From Thermoplasmata archaeon (GTDB lineage Archaea; Thermoplasmatota; Thermoplasmata; Thermoplasmatales; Thermoplasmataceae): DNA of 56,475 nucleotides. Positions within the stretch are counted from its first letter, which is position 1. Each line of letters begins with the position of its first letter. The DNA is taken from assembly GCA_021797735.1 (NCBI GenBank), contig JAJZZE010000046.1:1-56475 (forward strand). Reading direction: 5' to 3'. The position numbers and the translations under genes are program-made. Shown here piece by piece: positions 35,216 through 42,859 of the stretch. The notes beneath the pieces are model-generated. The model made no database searches and was not told the origin of the DNA. It was given only the letters and a program-made list of their open reading frames with translations.

Positions 35216-35443
35216 ATGGAAATTGATGTGTTAACATATTCTATGCCTGTAAACACCGTGGATATTTCTATGACTATAAGTCTTTTATCTGGCAGGTTTA
35301 CTTCTGATGCAGAAGACCACGAAGACCCGGGTTACTTAGGTGATGAAGAACTGGTTGGGATAGAGATGAGTCTAAAGGATTATTCTGAGAGAAGATTTAA
35401 GCGTGGATCTATAGAAGAACTTCTTAAAGACCTGAAAGATTAA
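35216..35443 (+). CDS. Small antitoxin-like acidic protein
   Basis: 75 residues. The start follows a strong Shine-Dalgarno (AAGGAGGA about 8 nt upstream of the ATG). The acidic, flexible middle (DAEDHEDPGYLGDEEL) and amphipathic C-terminal stretch MSLKDYSERRFKRGSIEELLKDLKD recall the C-terminal parts of RelB/VapB-like antitoxins, in which a helix wraps around the toxin. A 51-codon frame starts 15 nt after its stop and could be its partner or a toxin remnant. Family not proven. Confidence 0.5.
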   Translation: MEIDVLTYSMPVNTVDISMTISLLSGRFTSDAEDHEDPGYLGDEELVGIEMSLKDYSERRFKRGSIEELLKDLKD

Positions 35444-35458
35444 TATTAGGTGTGCTGG

Positions 35459-35614
35459 ATGGGGGATTGGGAATTCAGAATTTTGAGACCACATATAATT
35501 ACATCCACAAATTTCATACAGGTGTTGATTACATCTCTGGACAAAATAGAAAATAAGGGACACTTAGATCAATTCACACAGATTATCTTGATGCCTGCTG
35601 CCTCACTTATTTGA
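35459..35614 (+). CDS. Short ORF after the antitoxin-like gene
   Basis: 51 codons beginning MGDWEFRILRPHIITSTNF, with an AGGTG sequence about 9 nt upstream. It follows the antitoxin-like gene by 15 nt and overlaps the 3' end of the vapC gene on the other strand by 46 bp. The composition looks protein-like (alternating hydrophobic pattern), but no family was recognised. It may be a decayed toxin or simply a chance frame. Confidence 0.28.
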   Translation: MGDWEFRILRPHIITSTNFIQVLITSLDKIENKGHLDQFTQIILMPAASLI

Positions 35615-36060
35615 TCCTGATAAGTTTTGAATTCTCTGTCTCTGGTTACAAATTCTATGGCAGACTTTGATGAAACACCCATGGCATGTGCATATGATAA
35701 ATGCAGAAGATCCAGTGTTTTCATAGGTATTTTTTCTGCCAGCTCAAATGCGTAAGCAACTATACGGCTATATCTGCCAACTGGTGTTTTTATCATGCTA
35801 AATTCAATGGGAAAATACATTAGATCAAATTTTTGAAGTATGTATATTATAACTGCATACGAGCTTGTGATTCGATCTCCAGAGAATTTATCAAGAAGGT
35901 TTATAAAATTGCGGTTCCTGAACATTACAGAATTGAGTTCGCCAATGACAAGTTCTGAAACTACCTTTCCATTCTCCTTAAGGTATTTCAGGGAGGTTGT
36001 GCTTGAAGGGTCTTCCGGGTCAAGTGCCGAAACTATTAAACTTGTATCTATGTATTTCAA
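35569..36060 (-). CDS. vapC: PIN-domain toxin (VapC-like RNase)
   Basis: 163 residues. The opening MKYIDTSLIVSALDPED carries the first catalytic Asp. Further acidic residues typical of PIN fold sites are E in SELVIGELNS, D in TLDLLHLSYA and D in FVTRDREF. VapC toxins cleave RNA (tRNA or rRNA) when released from their antitoxin. The start overlaps the RHH antitoxin gene by 4 bp (ATGA-type), giving a classic VapBC operon. The 3' end is overlapped on the other strand by a short ORF. Confidence 0.88.
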   Translation of the reverse strand: MKYIDTSLIVSALDPEDPSSTTSLKYLKENGKVVSELVIGELNSVMFRNRNFINLLDKFSGDRITSSYAVIIYILQKFDLMYFPIEFSMIKTPVGRYSRIVAYAFELAEKIPMKTLDLLHLSYAHAMGVSSKSAIEFVTRDREFKTYQDQISEAAGIKIICVN

Positions 36061-36320
36061 ATGAACCTGTGCCTCTCCTTAAGCAGATCATTAAGGCTTC
36101 CTGTTAATTCAATGGGTATTTCGCCTGTAGACTTCTCTAATGCTTTCAACCGTGCCACTTTATCCAAAATCTCTGGAAAATTCTCTGATGCTGATATTCC
36201 TAATGATATGATATATCGCAATGCATCACTTTTTGTCATAAAAATACCAGATTTAATTAGTTTATCAACAAATATTGAAGTATCTTTATCTATTCTTATC
36301 TGGACTGTTTCTCTTGCCAT
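36057..36320 (-). CDS. vapB: RHH antitoxin (VapB-like) of the adjacent PIN toxin
   Basis: About 87 residues from ATG 36320 (MARETVQIRIDKDTS); an in-frame ATG lies 27 nt upstream. The N-terminal strand-helix-helix motif (TVQIRIDKDTSIFVDKLIKSGIFMTKSDALRYII) is a ribbon-helix-helix domain. The C-terminal part (IPIELTGSLNDLLKERHRFI) should bind the toxin. It is encoded upstream of vapC with a 4-bp overlap. Antitoxin dimers normally repress their own promoter. Confidence 0.85.
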   Translation of the reverse strand: MARETVQIRIDKDTSIFVDKLIKSGIFMTKSDALRYIISLGISASENFPEILDKVARLKALEKSTGEIPIELTGSLNDLLKERHRFI

Positions 36321-36347
36321 TATAATTACGTAATTGTAATGATACAT

Positions 36348-36790
36348 AATAATTTTTGCATTTTAATTATCAAACGAACTCCTCACTTTTACTATAGTGG
36401 GTTTTTTATTTTTTATAATGTTTCATTGACTATTGAAGCTTTTATTAATTATTTTTTTTGGGTTAACAAAAATCATCATAACCAGGAACTTCAAAAAAAA
36501 TTTGAGCAATTTATTGTATTAAATTTACGGTTTTTTGGTACACCTATAAAAGTTTGAAATCTGATTCGGGTTTATAGTACCTGACATAAATGATATCCTG
36601 TCATGGAACTAAACCCTGATCCTGTGTTTTTCCATCCGCAAGGTTGTATATGGACTGCAGGAACAGTATCTTAACCATGGTTACAGAATTAATGAATTAA
36701 TATTGGAAGGTGGAATAGGTTTTTAGGAGAAGCCATCCATATTGTGCACCAGTTTTATACACATGCGGAAAGTCTGAATTCTAAGGTACA
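36348..36790. other. AT-rich stretch with a decayed frame
   Basis: No intact gene. A plus-strand frame at 36640-36777 has one internal stop and reads VVYGLQEQYLNHGYRINELILEG before it, then EKPSILCTSFIH. It has the look of a worn-out protein gene, perhaps an IS transposase, but no family could be named. Homopolymeric T and A runs near 36440-36500 fit gene ends rather than coding sequence. Confidence 0.3.
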
Positions 36791-36800
36791 TTTAAATATA
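36791..36800 (+). promoter_or_regulatory. TATA box of a candidate small RNA
   Basis: TTTAAATATA lies about 25 nt before a run of stable hairpins beginning near 36822, the spacing of an archaeal promoter. Confidence 0.4.
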
Positions 36801-36821
36801 TGAATGTGATATATAACAGTA

Positions 36822-36890
36822 GCGTTAATGGCCAGTCGGCCACTAGAAACGGTGATGGGGAGGGTTCCCCTCTAGCCGTTTCGATTCAAG
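36822..36890 (+). ncRNA. Candidate structured small RNA
   Basis: Two hairpins follow a TATA box at the correct distance. The first is GGCC-AGTC-GGCC (36830-36841). The second has an outer GAAACGG/CCGTTTC stem (36846-36852 with 36876-36882) and an inner GGGGA/TCCCC stem with loop GGGT (36857-36870), separated by an asymmetric internal loop (TGAT against TCTAG). It is much more GC-rich than its surroundings, and there is no good coding frame. It could be a guide or regulatory RNA. Alternatively, it forms the 3' end structure of the DUF3800 gene on the minus strand, whose stop is about 10 bp away. Confidence 0.4.
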
Positions 36891-36891
36891 T

Positions 36892-37407
36892 TTAAGGGAG
36901 TATTTTGATGCCAGAGCCAATAGAGGTAGTTCCTGCATTTGGTTTATCAAACTTATTATAAATTTGGTTAAAATAACCTTTCCAGGTGGCTTTTTTTATT
37001 GGATTTTGATTCGTCATGTAGTTTCTCCTGACACAGTAAGCTACGCAATCGACTATTTGTGATAGGTTTCGCCATTTTGAATCTGTAAAGAGCGGGTCCT
37101 CTATAAGGTAATCGATATGGTCATACATAGTCCCATTAAAGAGCATATCCCTAACTTTGTTCCGCAACCTCGCATCTTTATTAGGTCCCTCAGTATCTTC
37201 AATAAGTATTCCGTACTGCGGTGGGGACTTTGAAGCAATATATTGATCATTTTTTCTGATTACATATCTATTCATTCTTTCAAACAGCAGCCTGCGCAAT
37301 TCTGGTATTCTCAGCAGGGGTGCATAATGGTACGTAGTGATCAATAGCAGGGTATTTGAACTTATAACATTTTTCTTGGTCACCAGATGTAATATACCTA
37401 AGCCCAT
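36892..37407 (-). pseudogene. Truncated DUF3800-family gene
   Basis: 171 codons. The C-terminal half of DUF3800 is visible: YGILIEDTEGPNKDARLRNKVRDML, then EDPLFTDSKWRNLSQIVDCVAYCVRRNY, with the conserved D-P-L-F-x-D-S. The usual first ~90 residues, with the D-E-S-G motif, are missing. The upstream frame (about 37380-37430) reads MIRSIDDSYLVTHGL, a possible scrap of the lost start in another frame. DUF3800 proteins are RNase H-like and occur near mobile or defence genes. Probably broken by a frameshift or deletion. Confidence 0.6.
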
Positions 37408-37510
37408 GTGTTACCAAATAAGAATCGTCTATACTTCTAATCATTATAAGGTTATATATAGTGCGTTCATAAAATTTTTGTTTATAAATTTTTAATTTAA
37501 TAGTTGGCTA

Positions 37511-37846
37511 TTAATCGTGATTTTTTTCTTTTTCTTTCATATATTTAAAAATTTCACCGCTTGCCGCGTATGTTCCACCCGGTCCTATAGGATCTGCTTT
37601 CCCCAATTCATAAGTATGCTGCACACTCTCACGTATTCTTGGGATTTCAAGCAATAATAATTCAATTGCTTTTGACGTATCTATTTTTTTTATTGCCGCT
37701 TCTGTATTAATAACTTCCAGTAAAATCTCAGGCAACGAAACAGGAAATTCAACATTCCAGGAATTTTCTGCCAATAAATTTTCAAGAGATTTTATTATCG
37801 TTTCAATTGAGTGGTTTTCATCATTTTTTCTATTAACTGCGTCCAT
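37511..37846 (-). CDS. Hypothetical small helical protein
   Basis: 111 residues, no recognised family. Two long helical stretches are predicted (about 14-30 and 43-95; ILLEVINTEAAIKKIDTSKAIELLLLEIPRIRESVQHTYEL). The C-terminus has a Gly/Pro-rich break and a basic end (KYMKEKEKNHD). AT-rich TATA-like sequence precedes the ATG at 37846. It follows the DUF3800 remnant region on the same strand and may belong to the same accessory patch. Confidence 0.45.
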   Translation of the reverse strand: MDAVNRKNDENHSIETIIKSLENLLAENSWNVEFPVSLPEILLEVINTEAAIKKIDTSKAIELLLLEIPRIRESVQHTYELGKADPIGPGGTYAASGEIFKYMKEKEKNHD

Positions 37847-37970
37847 AATATATTAAATAATATAATATACTATTTAAATTTTATACTGCATACAGGCTCT
37901 ACGCATGCCCTACAGAATGGCTTCTGATTATTTTACAAAATTTCCATGCGCCTTCATCTAAAATATCAAT

Positions 37971-37984
37971 ATATATATTTATGA
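37971..37984 (+). promoter_or_regulatory. TATA box of ctaB
   Basis: ATATATATTTATGA is centred about 25 nt before the ATG at 38003, consistent with leaderless transcription. Confidence 0.5.
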
Positions 37985-38002
37985 ACTAAATAATGTGTCA
38001 AA

Positions 38003-38881
38003 ATGCTTGAGAGGTTGAAAATTTATATAGAGTATTCCAAGCCTAAGGTGTGGTGGCTTCTTGTATTCACGGGTCTTACAGGGGCAGTTATTGCCACTAC
38101 GGAATTAACGGAATTTAATATCATTCTTATTCTCATTGCAGTTATATCGGTAACATTAGGTTCAATGGGGGCTGAAGGTCTTACAAATTATATTGATTTA
38201 AATATGGATTCCATAATGTCAAGAACAAAAAAAAGGCCACTGCCAAGGGGATCAATAACTAAAAAAAATGCATTAATTTTTGGTTATTCACTATCATTTT
38301 TTTCTGTTATAATTCTTTTAGCATTCGGTAAATATATTGCATCGGTTTTCATGGCAGCAGGTATTTTTGACAATGTTTTTATTTATAGCTATTTACTGAA
38401 GAAAAGGTCACCATACAGTATCATATATGGTGGATTTTCCGGTGCTTTCCCGGTTTTAATAGGCTGGTATACATTAACCTTAAGGTTTTCATGGCTTCCA
38501 TGGATTTTATTTTTACTGGTAATGTTCTGGATACCCGTTCATGTGTGGAGTTTAGCATATAGATATAGGGATGATTATAAAAATGCTAATGTACCGATGC
38601 TACCAGTAGTTTATTCGGATAAAAAAACTGCAGTAGCAATATCCATAGCATCATTACTTTTAATTGCTGTTTCCGTTATGCCATATTTATTTGGAATATT
38701 TAACATAATTTATCTAATAATGGTAATAATATTATCAGTACCTATTGTAATATTTTCAATAAAGTTTATTAATAAACCCGATGGGAATTCATCATTCAGG
38801 TTATTTGTGTATACTGCACCGTATTTAACATTAATCTTTCTGATTGCAGCTGTAATAAATTTTTTAAAACTGTTTTTCTGA
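38003..38881 (+). CDS. ctaB: Protoheme IX farnesyltransferase (heme o synthase)
   Basis: 292 residues with about nine membrane segments. The Asp-rich motif is NYIDLNMDSIMSRTKKRPLP (about 55-75), and the second is YRYRDDYKNANVPMLPVV (about 186-203). It adds a farnesyl chain to heme b to form heme o, needed for aa3/bo3-type terminal oxidases. The UbiA fold is shared with the MenA-like gene, but the motifs here are CtaB-specific. It begins a plus-strand run that continues with csl4, 57 bp downstream, although these may be separate transcripts. Confidence 0.93.
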   Translation: MLERLKIYIEYSKPKVWWLLVFTGLTGAVIATTELTEFNIILILIAVISVTLGSMGAEGLTNYIDLNMDSIMSRTKKRPLPRGSITKKNALIFGYSLSFFSVIILLAFGKYIASVFMAAGIFDNVFIYSYLLKKRSPYSIIYGGFSGAFPVLIGWYTLTLRFSWLPWILFLLVMFWIPVHVWSLAYRYRDDYKNANVPMLPVVYSDKKTAVAISIASLLLIAVSVMPYLFGIFNIIYLIMVIILSVPIVIFSIKFINKPDGNSSFRLFVYTAPYLTLIFLIAAVINFLKLFF

Positions 38882-38937
38882 TATAAGAACAAACTTAATA
38901 ATGAAAATTGTTATAAAGAATGGAGAGGTAATATAAA

Positions 38938-39510
38938 TTGACTGATGCAGAGAAGATAGTTTTTCCGGGAGATGTAATAGCAAAGGAAGAAGAATACCTG
39001 TCCGGAAGAAATACAGAGGATATAAATGGTTATATAATAGCTACTGCTTTCGGAAAGGTGGAAAAGGACGAAAAAAATCTTACAATTTCAGTAAAGACTC
39101 CGGGTAATGTAATAAAACCAAAAAATGGGGAAATAGTTTATGGTAAAGTTATAAAGGTTATCAGCAAGGATGCCATAGTTTCTATTTATGGAATATACAT
39201 GAATAATAAAATTATGCCCATTAATGTGGAGGGAAGAATAAAACTGCCCGTAGCAAATAAAAATATGTATTCACACATACTTACAATCGGGGATCTTGTA
39301 AGAGCAAAAATTATTAATACCAGACCTTTATATGTAACAATATTCAGCCCGGAACTTGGAGTGATTAAAACAAAATGCCTTATATGCCGCAATGAACTTA
39401 TAATGAAAGATAATAAACTTTACTGCACCAACTGCCAGAGGAATGAAACAAGAAAAATAGCCAGCGACTATGGGGATATAGAAATATATGGTGGTAAAAA
39501 TGAAAGATGA
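38938..39510 (+). CDS. csl4: Exosome complex RNA-binding protein Csl4
   Basis: 190 residues from a TTG start (38938) with GGAGG about 11 nt upstream. The N-terminal domain (FPGDVIAKEEEYLSGRNTE) precedes an S1 RNA-binding domain (about 65-135, KPKNGEIVYGKVIKV) and a C-terminal zinc ribbon (CLIC...CTNC). Csl4 caps the archaeal RNA exosome and feeds RNA to it. The stop overlaps a 51-residue coiled-coil ORF by 11 bp, and the LSm gene follows at once. Confidence 0.93.
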   Translation: MTDAEKIVFPGDVIAKEEEYLSGRNTEDINGYIIATAFGKVEKDEKNLTISVKTPGNVIKPKNGEIVYGKVIKVISKDAIVSIYGIYMNNKIMPINVEGRIKLPVANKNMYSHILTIGDLVRAKIINTRPLYVTIFSPELGVIKTKCLICRNELIMKDNKLYCTNCQRNETRKIASDYGDIEIYGGKNER

Positions 39511-39655
39511 GGAAATAAAAGATGTCCAGAAGCTATCCAGAGAGGTTACGGACATGAGGAAAGAGATAGATGGCTTAAAGGAGGTTTTAAGCGGATTGAT
39601 ACAGGTCATGATGGAACATAATGATCAATTCAATGACGATGAGGAATATAATTAG
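39500..39655 (+). CDS. 51-residue coiled-coil microprotein between csl4 and lsm
   Basis: Starts MKDEEIKDVQKLSREVTDMR and runs as one long acidic amphipathic helix, with heptad-like Leu/Val/Met spacing, to a Asp/Glu-rich tail. It overlaps the csl4 stop by 11 bp. Its TAG is followed directly by the GTG that precedes the LSm start. The overlap on both sides, in an operon of RNA-processing genes, argues that it is real. Prefoldin-like or adaptor roles are possible; no family was recognised. Confidence 0.6.
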   Translation: MKDEEIKDVQKLSREVTDMRKEIDGLKEVLSGLIQVMMEHNDQFNDDEEYN

Positions 39656-39664
39656 GTGAAAAAT

Positions 39665-39880
39665 ATGGCAACATTACCAATGAAAATGCTTGAAGAGAAT
39701 TTAAATAAAAAAGTAGCGTTACTTTTGAAAGATAATAGAATGCTGGAAGGAACATTATCCGGTTATGATGAATATATGAACATGACTTTAGATAATGCAG
39801 AGGAGAATGGCGAAGTCCAGAGAAAACTTGGAAAGGTTGTTATCCGTGGAAGCAATGTTGTGAGAATAACAACAAAATAA
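39665..39880 (+). CDS. Archaeal Sm-like protein (LSm)
   Basis: 71 residues from ATG 39665; a GTG at 39656 would extend it by three residues. Sm1 is KKVALLLKDNRMLEGTLSGYDEYMNMTLDNAEE and Sm2 is GKVVIRGSNVVRITTK, with the usual R-G-x-N-V. LSm proteins form heptamers that bind U-rich RNA and assist RNA processing. It is in line with csl4 and the coiled-coil ORF, so these three are likely one transcript. Confidence 0.93.
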   Translation: MATLPMKMLEENLNKKVALLLKDNRMLEGTLSGYDEYMNMTLDNAEENGEVQRKLGKVVIRGSNVVRITTK

Positions 39881-39893
39881 TTTTTTTAAAAAG

Positions 39894-39903
39894 TATTTAT
39901 AAT
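39894..39903 (+). promoter_or_regulatory. TATA box of arcS
   Basis: TATTTATAAT is centred about 24 nt before the ATG at 39922, giving a leaderless start. Confidence 0.5.
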
Positions 39904-39921
39904 TTATATTAATAACGCAAT

Positions 39922-41484
39922 ATGTCTAAAATTATAGATGATATTTATTATACAATGGGTTTTTCAACATGCGGATATTATAAAAATATAAAATTTCCGT
40001 TTATCATTGATACATTCTCAAATTATTATAAAAATGATGATAAAACCATCGATATTATAGGAAATAAATTCAGTAAAAATATCTATTATCCATCATTCCT
40101 TGATGGTGAAAAGATTATAGAAAACGATGATGTGTTAATTATATTCAATGGAATAGAATTAATCCAGAGACCGAAAAAACTCGTTGACTTTCTTGTTAGG
40201 CTAAGAAATAAGTACGGGTTTAAAAAGTTATTTTATCTTCAGGGTGTATCCGATCCGTATATAATTCCGGTACTGGTCTATCTCGGCATAAACATATTTG
40301 ATGATCTGTATATACGGAAGGAAAGCCAGGAAAAAATAAAATATAATGTTGCAGGCAAATCACATGTTGATTATAACCCGTTAAAGGAGAATATGGAATT
40401 TGCAAATGGTATTATTGAATCACTGTTCGATGCGATAAAGGATAATACACTGAGGGATGTTGTTGAAAAAATTGCAGTATCATCAAAGGCACTTGAACTG
40501 TTAAGGATAGCAGATACGGGTTATTATAAGGATTTTTCTGGCTTCTTTCCATCAAGGACACCGTATATACTGGCAAATTCAATGGAATCATTAAACAGGC
40601 CGGATTTAATAAGATATAGAAATACCATCATAAATTATAGAAAACCTGAAAAGAGGGATATTGCATTAATACTGCCATGCTCAGCAAAAAAACCATACTC
40701 ATTATCAAAAACACATATGAAAATAATTAACGAAATATCAAATTATAGAAGGTACCTGCATGAGTTAATTGTGACGTCCCCGGTGGGGCTTGTACCGAGG
40801 GAACTGGAAAATAGCTATCCTGCAAGCTCCTATGACATACCTGTTATAGGCATATGGTATGATGATGAAAAAAACATGATGAATGAGTTATTAAAAAATT
40901 ATTTAAAAAATAACCATTATGATAAAATAATTGCATACATACCTGATGACCTTGAATTTATAAAAGATGTGCTTCCGGAAGATACTTTATTTATTATGGG
41001 AAGGGTTACAGACAGCGATAATTTAGATGTATTAAAAAGCACATTAAAGAATATAATAAACAGTAATTCATCATATGGAAATAAATTATATGACTATAGG
41101 GCAGTACTATCATTCCAGTTCGGGGAATGGATAGAAAAATATCTCTATGATATAAGAATAATAAATAATTTTCATCAGGATATGATTTTAAAGGATAAAA
41201 AAATATTATTTGTTTACAATAATAAAACCGGTAAATTCACAATAACAAAAGAATCTGCAAAATTTTTCCTTGAAAATAACAAATTTAATGTTGCAATTGA
41301 TGATTTCAAACCCACATCAAATGTCTATTCCGTCGGTGTCAGGGATGCAACGGATGATATCAAACCATTCGATGAGGTAATACTAACATACAATAATGAG
41401 ATACGCGGTGTCGGTACAGCCATGATGCCATACAGAGCCATGATAGATTTGAATAAGGGCATAGCCGTAAAGGTAAGAAGCTAA
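39922..41484 (+). CDS. arcS: Archaeosine synthase ArcS (tRNA-guanine transglycosylase-like)
   Basis: 520 residues. The N-terminal ~230 residues resemble a degenerate TGT barrel (SKIIDDIYYTMGFSTCGYY... GIELIQRPKKLVDFLVRLRN). The middle has the ArcS-specific motif LPCSAKKPYSLSKTHMK (about 252-268). The C-terminal PUA domain (about 420-520, with VGVRDATDDIKPFDEVIL and GVGTAMMP) binds tRNA. The enzyme converts preQ0-modified G15 of tRNA to archaeosine. It lies 41 bp downstream of the LSm gene with its own promoter. Confidence 0.92.
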   Translation: MSKIIDDIYYTMGFSTCGYYKNIKFPFIIDTFSNYYKNDDKTIDIIGNKFSKNIYYPSFLDGEKIIENDDVLIIFNGIELIQRPKKLVDFLVRLRNKYGFKKLFYLQGVSDPYIIPVLVYLGINIFDDLYIRKESQEKIKYNVAGKSHVDYNPLKENMEFANGIIESLFDAIKDNTLRDVVEKIAVSSKALELLRIADTGYYKDFSGFFPSRTPYILANSMESLNRPDLIRYRNTIINYRKPEKRDIALILPCSAKKPYSLSKTHMKIINEISNYRRYLHELIVTSPVGLVPRELENSYPASSYDIPVIGIWYDDEKNMMNELLKNYLKNNHYDKIIAYIPDDLEFIKDVLPEDTLFIMGRVTDSDNLDVLKSTLKNIINSNSSYGNKLYDYRAVLSFQFGEWIEKYLYDIRIINNFHQDMILKDKKILFVYNNKTGKFTITKESAKFFLENNKFNVAIDDFKPTSNVYSVGVRDATDDIKPFDEVILTYNNEIRGVGTAMMPYRAMIDLNKGIAVKVRS

Positions 41485-41514
41485 AAATTATTAATTATAT
41501 ACCGATGATGTTTT

Positions 41515-42762
41515 ATGAGATTATTAATAAAAAATGGCATTATAATAACGGAAAACGATAACAGGGACATAGTTAATGGAAATATTCTAATCGATGGCAA
41601 CATAATAAAATATATCGGGAGGGAGATGCCAGAACACGATGCTGAAATAAATGCAGAGAATAAAATTGTCATGCCCGGTTTTATAAATACACATACACAT
41701 ATTGCAATGAGTGGGTTTAAGGGTATTTTGGATGATATGGTTCTGGATGAATTTTTAAGGAAAACATCTGACCTTGATTCAAGGAGAACGGATAATGGCA
41801 TCTATAATTCATCATTGCTTGGCATGTACGAGATGATAAATTCCGGCACAACCTCATTCTTAGACCTGTATTATTCCGAGGATATCATAGAAAAGGCTGC
41901 TAAGAAAACAGGAATACGCGCATTTCTTGCATGGAACACACTGGATGAGGAATACACAACGCAGAAGGGAAACCCTGTAAAAAATGCTGAAAATTTTATT
42001 GTAAAGGATCATGTGGATACGGTTAAGCCATTAATCGGGGTTCAGGGCGTATACGTTTCATCAGATGAGAATTATTACAGGGCAAAGGAAATATCTGAAA
42101 GGTATAATGTAATGGTACATACACATTTATCTGAAACCAGGAAAGAGGTTTATGATTTTGTAAAAGAGCATGATGAGAGACCTGTTGAACACTTAAACTC
42201 AATAAATTTTCTTTCCAACAGGTTAATAGCAGCCCACTGTGTGTGGGTAACGCTTAATGAGATAAAGATGCTATCAAAAAGCAATGTAAAGGTATCGTGG
42301 AATGCGGTAAGCAATGCTAAACTGGCTTCAGGTGGCATAGCACCGGTACCTGAAATGATAAACAATAATGTGAATATTTCCCTCGGTACGGACAGTTCTG
42401 GTAGCAATAACTCGTTAAATATGTTTGAGGAGATGAAATTTTCACTGCTATCCATAAATAATGACAGGTGGTCTCCGGATACGGTAAAATCCCAGAAAAT
42501 ACTGGATATGGCCACAAGGGATGCGGGAATTGCACTGAATGAGAAAATCGGAATAATTAAGGAAGGATACTATGCAGACCTTATAATAATTGATGGAAAT
42601 AAATTCAATATGATTCCGTATAATAAAGATAATACTGTAAACAACATAGTATTTTCTGCAAATCCCGAAAATGTTGAGTATACAATAGTAAATGGGAGAA
42701 TATTAAAGGATAAATATAAAATTAACAGTGAAATTGATTTCAGGGAACTTGATTATCTGTAA
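41515..42762 (+). CDS. Amidohydrolase, SAH/MTA (5'-deoxyadenosine-type) deaminase
   Basis: 415 residues. Metal ligands are in NTHTHIAMSGFKG (HxH), VMVHTHLSET, AAHCVW and LGTDSSGSNNSLNM (Asp). The fold and motifs match the MtaD/DadD group, which deaminates methylthioadenosine, S-adenosylhomocysteine or 5'-deoxyadenosine. This would salvage the products of SAM-dependent and radical SAM enzymes. The precise substrate is uncertain. It follows arcS by 30 bp on the same strand, so a common transcript is likely. Confidence 0.88.
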   Translation: MRLLIKNGIIITENDNRDIVNGNILIDGNIIKYIGREMPEHDAEINAENKIVMPGFINTHTHIAMSGFKGILDDMVLDEFLRKTSDLDSRRTDNGIYNSSLLGMYEMINSGTTSFLDLYYSEDIIEKAAKKTGIRAFLAWNTLDEEYTTQKGNPVKNAENFIVKDHVDTVKPLIGVQGVYVSSDENYYRAKEISERYNVMVHTHLSETRKEVYDFVKEHDERPVEHLNSINFLSNRLIAAHCVWVTLNEIKMLSKSNVKVSWNAVSNAKLASGGIAPVPEMINNNVNISLGTDSSGSNNSLNMFEEMKFSLLSINNDRWSPDTVKSQKILDMATRDAGIALNEKIGIIKEGYYADLIIIDGNKFNMIPYNKDNTVNNIVFSANPENVEYTIVNGRILKDKYKINSEIDFRELDYL

Positions 42763-42859
42763 TATCCAGACGCCTAATCCCACGTATGCACTGGAAATGT
42801 GTATTATTACCATTTTTATCGGATAAAAATATATTTATCTGCTATGTAAAGGCTTTACC

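Noticed and set aside
36339-36557. 72-codon plus-strand ORF after vapB
   Set aside because: Aromatic-rich, low-complexity reading of poly-T DNA without any family feature.
36846-36882. tRNA gene
   Set aside because: The hairpin has no acceptor stem, anticodon arm or T arm of tRNA proportions.
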